Origin: Verrucomicrobiota bacterium
GTDB taxonomy: Bacteria; Verrucomicrobiota; Verrucomicrobiia; Limisphaerales; JADLHS01
Direction of reading: 5' to 3'
Length of the DNA stretch: 5,585 bases
NCBI GenBank assembly: GCA_004297495.1
Contig: SCTL01000941.1
Coordinates: forward strand, 1-5,585
Under the pieces are notes generated by a model, which did no database searches, had not been told where the DNA came from, and saw nothing but the letters and a program-made list of their open reading frames with translations. Both the position numbers and the translations under genes were made by a program. Shown piece after piece: positions 1-4,836 of this stretch. Positions within the stretch are counted from its first letter, which is position 1; the number at the start of each line of letters is the position of its first letter.

Positions 1-599
1 TCGTCCATCAGCGTGCAATACTCATTCGGAAAATATTGTTTGCCACCGTTGACTTCGAGTTCGCCGTTGGCGCGAAAGTCCGCGAGCTTCTGCGGGCTCG
101 TCGGGATTTCGATCATGCCCGTGTAGAGGTCCTTGATGTGGACGCGATCCGTCTCGTAATCCTCGGCGGCGAGGCCGATGGCGTCGGCCTTGATGCGGAG
201 GTTGATGTCCTTGGAGACGAGGATGGTTTTGTTTTTGGGATCGGCCTTCTGGATGATCTTGGCTTCGGCGAGGATTTTGTTGTCCACGCTCATCCCTTTG
301 GCGTGGTTGTGCCCGTTGCCGTTGCTGGCGCCGTTGGTGAGACTTTTTTTCTGGACGGTGATGCGGAGCTTGCCGCCGTTGGGCAGTTTCACTCCATCAC
401 TCAAACTGCCCTGGCCGCGAAAGCCGTCGAGCATCCGGGAAACCGTGCGCGCGTTCTGGCCGAGTTCGGTGCTTTCACGTTTGAAGCGGTCAATCTCCTC
501 GATCACCTCGATCGGGATGAGGACGTTGTTGTCCTCAAAATTGAGCAGGGAGTTGGGGTCGTGGAGGAGAACGTTGGTGTCGAGAATGTAATTCTTCAC
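1..599 (-). CDS. PhoH family protein, N-terminal PIN domain (partial, runs off the window)
   Basis: Visible are 199 codons of a PIN-PhoH protein (phoH2/ylaK type); the C-terminal half lies beyond position 1. Full-length members are usually about 430-460 residues: a PIN ribonuclease domain followed by a PhoH P-loop ATPase, acting in the cytoplasm on RNA. The translation opens MKNYILDTNVLLHDP, the classic first PIN motif with acidic D7. Further candidate metal ligands are E31/E34 in the IEVIEE stretch, D106 in SVDNKIL and D131 in VSKDINL. A Gly/Asn/His-rich insert (about residues 88-100) interrupts the PIN fold. The last visible residues, FPNEYCTLMD, match the linker seen before the ATPase domain in this family. 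I chose the GTG at 599 because it overlaps the stop of the upstream GST-like gene as GTGA, which suggests coupled translation; a TTG two codons upstream is the only other nearby start, since a TGA lies just before it. The ATPase half is inferred, not seen. Confidence 0.9.
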   Translation of the reverse strand, partial: MKNYILDTNVLLHDPNSLLNFEDNNVLIPIEVIEEIDRFKRESTELGQNARTVSRMLDGFRGQGSLSDGVKLPNGGKLRITVQKKSLTNGASNGNGHNHAKGMSVDNKILAEAKIIQKADPKNKTILVSKDINLRIKADAIGLAAEDYETDRVHIKDLYTGMIEIPTSPQKLADFRANGELEVNGGKQYFPNEYCTLMD

Positions 600-1264
600 G
601 TGCAAAAATCAGTGTGCCGGGTGGTCGTCATGCGACGATACCATTTCTTGAGGTGCGAGTGGGCGAGGGGGAGCTTGTAATGCCCGGTGTAAAGAAAATC
701 TCCCAACATGCCGTAGAGATCGAAGTCCACGAAGCGCGGACGTTCATCAATCAGGAAAGGCCGGTAAACTAGCATTTCCTCGTAGGGGAGCAGGCGGTCT
801 TCCAACTGCTTGAGCATTTCCGGCTCGAGCACGCGCCACTGGTCGAGACAGCCGCGACCGAACTTGCGTTCCTTGTGGCGGATAAAACGGAGATGGTCGG
901 ACACCGGCACGAGTTCGCGCCAGTGAATGTCCGTGAGGCGAAAGGCCACGTCCTCGATCTGGCCTTCGATGTTCCGCCAGAGAATGGATTGCACGCCTTC
1001 GAGTTCGCGCGGGAACAGGCCGAGGCTGAATTTCTCGTCGAGATACTTCGCGATGACCTGCGAGTCCTCGTTCATCTCGAAGACGACATTGCGACCGTCG
1101 CGGATGATCGGCACGCCGTAATAGCGTTGCTTCGTAAGTTTCCAGACCAGCGCGCGGTCGCCGTTGGGGATGTTGGTGATTTTGAAGCGGACGCCGGCGA
1201 ATTCAAGGATGCGCCGTTGCACGATGCAGAACGGACTCCACGGAAACTGAATCAACTCAATCAT
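596..1264 (-). CDS. glutathione S-transferase family protein
   Basis: A 222-residue cytosolic protein with GST architecture: an N-terminal thioredoxin fold (about 1-80) and an all-helical C-terminal domain (about 95-215). The thioredoxin-fold signs are SPFC at 10-13 on the first helix, VPII at 51-54 with the expected cis-proline P52, and EDS at 66-68, the usual gamma-glutamyl contact, followed by VIAKYLDEKF. In the C-terminal half, RFVDFDLYGML (177-187) resembles the GST_C helix motif with its buried aspartate. The cysteine at 13 could make it an omega- or glutaredoxin-like thiol enzyme rather than a classical Ser/Tyr transferase; the substrate cannot be told. The ATG at 1264 is 24-31 nt downstream of a good promoter, and no Shine-Dalgarno is visible. 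It is the first gene of an operon with the PhoH gene (GTGA overlap at 596-599) and is divergent from proC. Confidence 0.85.
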   Translation of the reverse strand: MIELIQFPWSPFCIVQRRILEFAGVRFKITNIPNGDRALVWKLTKQRYYGVPIIRDGRNVVFEMNEDSQVIAKYLDEKFSLGLFPRELEGVQSILWRNIEGQIEDVAFRLTDIHWRELVPVSDHLRFIRHKERKFGRGCLDQWRVLEPEMLKQLEDRLLPYEEMLVYRPFLIDERPRFVDFDLYGMLGDFLYTGHYKLPLAHSHLKKWYRRMTTTRHTDFCT

Positions 1265-1294
1265 GTCAAAAAATCGCCGCCGGCCAACGCCGAA

Positions 1295-1323
1295 ACTTTA
1301 GGCCGCGCTTCCCGGGCTGACAA
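1295..1323 (-). promoter_or_regulatory. sigma70-type promoter of the GST-phoH operon
   Basis: On the minus strand there is a -35 box TTGTCA (1323-1318, 5 of 6 to consensus), a 17-bp spacer and a -10 box TAAAGT (1300-1295, 4 of 6). Transcription would begin near 1288, giving a leader of roughly 24 nt before the ATG at 1264. It is the best promoter match in the 116-bp divergent region 1265-1380. For proC on the plus strand I see only a weak pair, TTGCTT (1341) and TGTTAC (1365), 18 bp apart, which would give an almost leaderless transcript. Confidence 0.45.
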
Positions 1324-1380
1324 GCGGAAAGGATTTCATTTTGCTTCCGCCGCTTTTGGCGAACTGTTACAACGCAGCGC

Positions 1381-2196
1381 ATGGCAGCCAAGCTAACCAT
1401 CGGATTTCTCGGCACCGGCAAAATGGCCACGGCCCTCGCCAGTGGCTTCATCCGCGCCGGACTCGTCGCGCCCAAACAGGTTTTCGGCAGCGATCCGTTC
1501 CCGGAAGCGCGGCTCGCGTTCGGCAAAGCCACCGGCTCGCGCATCGTGAACGGCAACCTCAAGGTCGCCGAACAAGCCAGCGTGCTCATCCTCGCCACCA
1601 AGCCGGACCAGACCGCCGCCGTGCTGGGCGAAATCCGCGACAGCTTCACGCCGCGACACTTGTTGATCTCCATCGCCGCCGGTGTGCCGACCGCGAAACT
1701 CGAAGCCGCGCTCCCCCCGCGCGCGCGCGTCATCCGCGTGATGCCCAACACGCCCGCGCTGCTCGGCGCGTCCGCGTCCGGCTTCGCGCTCGGCAAAGCG
1801 GCCACGAAGTCCGACGGCGAACTCGCGCTCCGCCTGCTCTCGTCCGTGGGCGTGGCGTTCGCGCTCAAGGAATCGCTGCTCGACGCCGTGACCGGCTTGA
1901 GCGGCAGCGGGCCGGCGTATGTGTATCAGTTCATCGAGGCGCTGAGCGACGGAGGCGTGGCGTCCGGTTTGCCGCGCGATGTGGCCACGAAGCTCGCCGC
2001 GCAAACCGTGCTCGGCGCGGCGAAGATGGTTTTGGAAACCGGCCAGCATCCCGGCGCGCTCAAGGACATGGTCACCAGTCCCGGCGGCACGACCATCGAA
2101 GGCTTGCACGAATTGGAGAAAGGCAAACTGCGCGGCACCGTCATGAGCGCCGTGCGCGCGGCGACGGAGAAATCGAAGAAGCTGGGGCAATCGTAA
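1381..2196 (+). CDS. proC: pyrroline-5-carboxylate reductase
   Basis: This cytosolic enzyme performs the last step of proline biosynthesis, the NAD(P)H-dependent reduction of 1-pyrroline-5-carboxylate to L-proline. The 271 residues are the normal family length. The N-terminal Rossmann domain shows GFLGTGKMATAL (8-19) and ATKP at 72-75. VMPNTPALLG at 120-129 is the conserved active-site segment. The C-terminal dimerisation domain contains TGLSGSGPAYVYQFIEAL (171-188) and the ProC signature DMVTSPGGTTIEGLHELE (229-246). The ATG at 1381 starts the fold directly, with no Shine-Dalgarno in front. It is strongly GC-rich (45 of 60 bases at 1741-1800). It stands alone on the plus strand, divergent from the GST operon and convergent with the ImmA gene. 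Nothing unusual is seen. Confidence 0.97.
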   Translation: MAAKLTIGFLGTGKMATALASGFIRAGLVAPKQVFGSDPFPEARLAFGKATGSRIVNGNLKVAEQASVLILATKPDQTAAVLGEIRDSFTPRHLLISIAAGVPTAKLEAALPPRARVIRVMPNTPALLGASASGFALGKAATKSDGELALRLLSSVGVAFALKESLLDAVTGLSGSGPAYVYQFIEALSDGGVASGLPRDVATKLAAQTVLGAAKMVLETGQHPGALKDMVTSPGGTTIEGLHELEKGKLRGTVMSAVRAATEKSKKLGQS

Positions 2197-2211
2197 ATCG
2201 CTGCCAACGAA

Positions 2212-2334
2212 AAAATGGCGCGATGAAGAAACTGCCGGGCGAAGACTTCAAACGCGTGTGACCGCCGCCCATCAAAATGGCCGCCGCAGTGAAGGCGAAG
2301 ACGGGAAAGCTTTTCAACCCGTGTAGCCGCCGAC
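2212..2334. repeat. imperfect tandem duplication of about 60 bp between convergent genes
   Basis: Two diverged copies lie head to tail. Both begin AAAATGGC (2212 and 2274), continue to GGCGAAGAC (2238-2246 and 2294-2302), carry a small self-complementary core (GAAGACTTC at 2241-2249; AAAGCTTT at 2306-2313), then TTCAA, CGTGT and CCGCCG (ending about 2267 and 2332). Small indels separate them. The stretch 2197-2420 holds no gene that I can support. The tail GTGTAGCCGCCGACG reminds me of dispersed intergenic repeats in Verrucomicrobiota, but that is recollection, not evidence. Confidence 0.5.
2301..2322. terminator. small hairpin between convergent genes, possible bidirectional terminator
   Basis: ACGGG (2301-2305) pairs with CCCGT (2318-2322) around a 12-nt centre that itself contains the palindrome AAAGCTTT. 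It lies downstream of both proC (plus) and the ImmA gene (minus), where a shared terminator is expected. No U-tract follows on either strand, so it is not a typical intrinsic terminator. Confidence 0.25.
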
Positions 2335-2420
2335 GCAACAATCAACCTAGACGACCGTCCAAACAGATTGCTTGGCAACGATGAAGGTCAACAGGTCGTA
2401 TCGGTTGAAGAAACTTTCTG

Positions 2421-3215
2421 CTACGAATTCGTGTGTTTGCCCCAATCGTCGCCGATAATGAATTCGCCCGTGCCGACCGGGCCGCCCCTTGCTCTGTGAA
2501 CACAGTCTTTAATCAGGGGCAGGATTTCATCGGAGGAGATTTTACTGAATCGCAATTTGAACTGGCGTGATGGAACAAAATATCGGCAGCGGCTTTTGTG
2601 TTCCGTTTCGTTTTTCCAAGGCGGAGTGCTGACGATTCCCAACATCGGGCGATTATGTGAATGCTCAACATAGCGCCTCAATGTTGAGGTTGCGCTGGTT
2701 TCATAACGCGTCTGCAAGCTATGGATGTTTTCCCAGCAAGGTAGAGTGTCGAGAGCGTCAATTGTAAATTTCTTCCCCATGAAGGTAAGCGCAGACGCAC
2801 AGTAGTTGGCTTCCTGTTCAAGCATTTCATGGTATTCGGGGTCGAGCGTCTCCGCCGTGTCTCCAAAAAGAAAATGACGATGCGTCGGAATCAGCCGATG
2901 CCCAATTTCATGTGCCGTCACCCATTTGTGCTTCGGCTTTGGCAACGCAGCATCAAGTACGATCCTGTCTTCCTGCGGCAACCACAACGCCTGCATCCCT
3001 ACTTTCTGCAGAACTCCTTTCACCTTGAAAGCACCGAGCTTCATCTTGTGGCGAAGCCCGTCAAAGAAAGTTGGATCGTTGATGTCGTAAAAACTTTGGT
3101 CGATCTCAAGATGAGCAACCACGTCGGCCATGTTGAGCGGGGGTTCGCGCACTCCCATCTCTTTGATGAGGCGGCGAACCCGCTTCTCTATGTCGTCGTG
3201 AGTTTGCTGATCCAT
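2421..3215 (-). CDS. ImmA/IrrE family metallo-endopeptidase
   Basis: A 264-residue soluble zinc peptidase of the ImmA/IrrE (COG2856) type. The catalytic motif is HEIGH at 102-106 (two histidine ligands, general base E103), preceded by KHKWVTA. The third ligand is expected in EQEANYCASALTFMG (133-147), with E133 or E135 the candidates, matching the family's E-x-x-AN-x-FA helix; here Cys replaces the usual Phe. Residues 1-95 form the N-terminal part, with the IVLDAALP strand just before the active-site helix. Residues 185-264 are a C-terminal extension I do not recognise. Known members (ImmA of ICEBs1, IrrE of Deinococcus) cleave a partner XRE repressor on a stress or element signal. The gene directly upstream, 12 nt away, encodes exactly such an XRE protein. 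A weak TTAGG lies just before the ATG. It is the last gene of the four-gene operon; the substrate is inferred from context. Confidence 0.88.
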   Translation of the reverse strand: MDQQTHDDIEKRVRRLIKEMGVREPPLNMADVVAHLEIDQSFYDINDPTFFDGLRHKMKLGAFKVKGVLQKVGMQALWLPQEDRIVLDAALPKPKHKWVTAHEIGHRLIPTHRHFLFGDTAETLDPEYHEMLEQEANYCASALTFMGKKFTIDALDTLPCWENIHSLQTRYETSATSTLRRYVEHSHNRPMLGIVSTPPWKNETEHKSRCRYFVPSRQFKLRFSKISSDEILPLIKDCVHRARGGPVGTGEFIIGDDWGKHTNS

Positions 3216-3227
3216 AATTGCCTAAGC

Positions 3228-3734
3228 TCATTCCTCTTGTTCCCGCAGGCACTGAACAAACTCGTTCAAGAGCCGTTTCTCATCGGAATTCAATCGTTCA
3301 AAGGATTCAGATTTGGCGGCAAAGCACAGGACTGATTCCTCCAAGGAACGATTCATCCGCTTTACGCCACCTGCCATTTGAATGACTGCTTTGACAGGCA
3401 GGCGATGCCAATCAGCAAGCCGGTGCAAAGTCCGCGGCGGCGGTTTGAAGCCGACGTGCCGTTCTATGCGATGTAATTGCTCAGGCTCGACTTCGATCTG
3501 ATGAGCCAATTCTTCGACAGTCAAGTTTTGCTCCAGCCGAAGCTGGCGCATGAGTATCGAAAAAGCTTCGTGAACTTTTTCGCGCTTTACTTCAACGAGA
3601 GCGGCAGAAGCCGGACAGCTGACTTCCACTACCGGCAATACCGGCCCAGCGGAAATGTCACAATCCGCTTCCAGTTCCACCGCTTTCATCAGCCACTCCC
3701 TGGTTGGTGGTGTTCCAGTTTTCATAAACTTCAT
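3228..3734 (-). CDS. XRE family helix-turn-helix transcriptional regulator
   Basis: A DNA-binding protein of 168 residues (165 from the second Met). The HTH_3/XRE domain covers about 55-120: FSILMRQLRLEQN (helix 1), TVEELAHQI (72-80, helix 2), EPEQLHRIERH (83-93, recognition helix), then TLHRLADWHRLPVKAV. An N-terminal segment (about 8-50) containing REWLMKAVELEADCDISAG is unassigned; the C-terminus (about 144-168, SFERLNSDEKRLLNEFVQCL) is a short helical tail common in XRE regulators paired with ImmA/IrrE proteins. The peptidase starts 12 nt after its stop and the GNAT gene ends 28 nt before its start, so it is probably translated from the shared mRNA. It is likely the repressor, and possibly the cleavage target, of the downstream peptidase. 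The start is ambiguous: ATG at 3734 or ATG at 3725, the latter better placed relative to the AAAGGA. The gene is less GC-rich (27 of 60 at 3541-3600) than the flanking housekeeping genes. Confidence 0.88.
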   Translation of the reverse strand: MKFMKTGTPPTREWLMKAVELEADCDISAGPVLPVVEVSCPASAALVEVKREKVHEAFSILMRQLRLEQNLTVEELAHQIEVEPEQLHRIERHVGFKPPPRTLHRLADWHRLPVKAVIQMAGGVKRMNRSLEESVLCFAAKSESFERLNSDEKRLLNEFVQCLREQEE

Positions 3735-3735
3735 T

Positions 3736-3742
3736 TCCTTTC
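3736..3742 (-). promoter_or_regulatory. ribosome binding site that bears on the XRE start codon
   Basis: GAAAGGA (3742-3736 on the minus strand) is one of the few recognisable Shine-Dalgarno sequences in the window. It ends only 1 nt before the ATG at 3734 but 10 nt before the in-frame ATG at 3725. The second start (protein beginning MKTGTPP) therefore fits ribosome spacing better, although the longer frame cannot be excluded. Confidence 0.5.
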
Positions 3743-3762
3743 TTTTTCAAAACACTATCTGT

Positions 3763-4389
3763 TCATTTTTCGTCCATGAAGCGCTCGGCTTGCTCTTCCG
3801 TGAACTCAAAGTAATGCAAACCCTGATAATCCTGGTCTGCACCAAACGCTTTCATTCTCAAAGTGTCACGATACCAAGTCAGCGCTCCCGGCAGCGAATG
3901 CAACCCGATACGACCACGAAAACCTTCATCCATGCTCGTCCGGATCGCCTCTCGGAGCAAAATCGAGCCTACGCCTTTGAATCGCTTTAGCTGCCCCGGC
4001 CACGGACGATTCCACGGGGCGATGCTGATGTAATCAACGTAAGCCAGATTCAAATTCTTGTTCGCCCGACTGCGGTGCGTGGCTAGTTCAACCTGCATCA
4101 AGCCTTCCGTTTCGCCTTCCACTTCCACTGCGCATGAACGGAATCCCAAGGGCGCTCGATGCTCACGCAACATTTTCTTCGCCCAATCCCAATGTGCGTC
4201 CTCCACTGCGGCAATCTCATGACCCGCCTTGAGGAGCTTTGGCGTTTCACGCCGCCGCTTCAGCAATTCCGGCAACCACTTTTGCTCGTAGTGTTCCAGA
4301 TTGTGCTCAGCGATGCCAAAGAACAGCGTCCCGGCGACCCACTTCTGTTCCGCCACGGCGAAGACCTCGACTGGCAAGCTTGGTCGCAT
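3763..4389 (-). CDS. GNAT family N-acetyltransferase, putative toxin of an RHH-GNAT pair
   Basis: A 208-residue protein whose C-terminal half is a GNAT fold. LAYVDYISIAPWNRP (115-129) is the beta4 strand. RFKGVG (136-141) fits the acetyl-CoA pyrophosphate-binding motif R/Q-x-x-G-x-G/A and is followed by the helix SILLREAIRTSMDEG. IGLHSLPGALTWYRDTLRMKAFG (161-183) gives beta5 and the helix with Y173, the usual general-acid tyrosine. Residues 1-85 form an N-terminal region rich in Trp, His, Glu and Lys that I do not recognise. The start overlaps the stop of the RHH gene (TGATG), implying coupled translation. GNAT toxins such as TacT/AtaT acetylate aminoacyl-tRNA and also follow an RHH antitoxin, but are about 160-175 residues, so this longer protein would be a divergent member. 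It could instead be an ordinary protein or metabolite acetyltransferase. The fold is fairly certain; toxicity is inference. Confidence 0.78.
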   Translation of the reverse strand: MRPSLPVEVFAVAEQKWVAGTLFFGIAEHNLEHYEQKWLPELLKRRRETPKLLKAGHEIAAVEDAHWDWAKKMLREHRAPLGFRSCAVEVEGETEGLMQVELATHRSRANKNLNLAYVDYISIAPWNRPWPGQLKRFKGVGSILLREAIRTSMDEGFRGRIGLHSLPGALTWYRDTLRMKAFGADQDYQGLHYFEFTEEQAERFMDEK

Positions 4390-4595
4390 CAGAGAAGCAT
4401 CAACTCGGACTTCGCTTTTTTCTTATCCTCAAAAAAAATCTTCTCGCCCGCGTCAATCCGAGCCTCGATGACCTGATAGAGCCGGAGGCATTGTCGAAGC
4501 AGCGCCGTCTTGGTGAGTTGCTTCTTCTCACAAAGCTCTTCAATCGCGTCCATCTCAGCCGGACTCAAGTTCAATGTCATTGTTCGCTTGCTCAT
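4389..4595 (-). CDS. ribbon-helix-helix DNA-binding protein, putative antitoxin
   Basis: A small 68-residue protein with the ribbon-helix-helix (CopG/Arc-like) layout. It has a short N-terminal strand RTMTLNL (4-10) with alternating polar residues T5, T7 and N9 that would face the DNA groove, helix A from PAEMDAIEELCEKKQ (12-26), a turn with LTKT, and helix B ALLRQCLRLYQVIEARIDAG (31-50). The charged C-terminal tail GEKIFFEDKKKAKSELMLL (50-68) could bind a partner. It is the first gene of the operon and overlaps the acetyltransferase start by one base (TGATG), the normal order for antitoxin before toxin. Two copies of TTTAGCTATA 11 bp apart lie 50-71 nt upstream and are likely its own operator. 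No Shine-Dalgarno is visible before the ATG at 4595; an internal ATG at codon 6 would remove part of the DNA-binding strand and is unlikely. Confidence 0.8.
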   Translation of the reverse strand: MSKRTMTLNLSPAEMDAIEELCEKKQLTKTALLRQCLRLYQVIEARIDAGEKIFFEDKKKAKSELMLL

Positions 4596-4638
4596 ATTGT
4601 CACGTGCAAATGATTACTTTGACATCGAAAGCATTGCA

Positions 4639-4667
4639 AGTATAATTTAGCTATATTTTAGCTATAA
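4639..4667 (-). promoter_or_regulatory. predicted promoter of the RHH-GNAT-XRE-ImmA operon
   Basis: On the minus strand TATACT (4644-4639, 5 of 6 to the -10 consensus) lies in a notably AT-rich stretch. A 17-bp spacer separates it from a poor -35 candidate, TTATAG (4667-4662). Initiation near 4632 would leave a leader of about 37 nt before the ATG at 4595. The weak -35 makes the exact placement uncertain. A second choice, TTGCAA at 4638-4633 with TAATCA 17 bp further on, is weaker at the -10. Confidence 0.4.
4645..4666. promoter_or_regulatory. tandem 11-bp repeat, candidate RHH operator
   Basis: TTTAGCTATA occurs twice without mismatch, at 4646-4655 and 4657-4666, with a period of exactly 11 bp, about one helical turn. 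Each copy has the palindrome TAGCTA at its core. RHH dimers bind short symmetric subsites arrayed on one face of the helix, and this array fills the predicted promoter spacer directly upstream of an RHH gene. Binding there would block RNA polymerase, giving autorepression. The repeat is seen; the binding protein is inferred. Confidence 0.55.
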
Positions 4668-4698
4668 AATGATTGCTGTGAATTTACCCCAAACCCCA

Positions 4699-4742
4699 AG
4701 GTTGCGGAGACCGAACTACGCTGGGTCACGTCCGCCAAACCT
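4699..4742. other. long imperfect hairpin downstream of the HAD gene
   Basis: Three paired blocks are stacked: AGGTT (4699-4703) with AACCT (4738-4742), GCGGA (4704-4708) with TCCGC (4731-4735), and GACC (4709-4712) with GGTC (4724-4727). Bulges are CA (4736-4737) and ACG (4728-4730) and the loop is 11 nt, giving 14 Watson-Crick pairs in 44 nt. It lies 95 nt past the stop of the HAD gene and upstream of the RHH promoter, so it may end or insulate HAD transcription. No U-tract follows on the minus strand, so it may instead be a structured repeat. I see nothing else in 4676-4836. Confidence 0.4.
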
Positions 4743-4836
4743 CAGAATTGCGGCCCATCCGTTCCCGCCCGCGCACCTGACCCCGACCACGATGCGGCAT
4801 TGAAGCGTCCCGAATTCGCATGGCTAAGGGAACTGT

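Noticed and set aside
36..680. Plus-strand open frame of 214 codons opposite the PhoH gene
   Set aside because: It is antisense to a clear PIN domain and its protein is a Val/Asp/Gly-rich mirror of that coding strand.
1341..2261. Long alternative frames over proC on both strands (plus 1341-2261, minus 1393-2190, minus 1926-2378)
   Set aside because: Their translations are Arg/Ala/Gly-rich low-complexity sequence typical of shadow frames in GC-rich DNA, and the proC frame carries all the family motifs.
2223..2261. A 12-codon ORF (MKKLPGEDFKRV) after proC
   Set aside because: It lies within the tandem repeat, has no ribosome-binding site and is not preserved in the second repeat unit.
2829..3335. 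Plus-strand open frames opposite the ImmA, XRE and GNAT genes (2829-3335, 3477-3779, 3655-3990, 4159-4476, 4239-4613)
   Set aside because: Each lies antisense to a minus-strand gene with recognisable domain motifs and shows no domain of its own.
2424..4818. CGAATTCG at 2424-2431 and 4811-4818 as possible attachment-site repeats flanking the four-gene block
   Set aside because: The match is only 8 bp and palindromic, flanks do not match, related GAATTCG occurs again at 2460, and no integrase is present.
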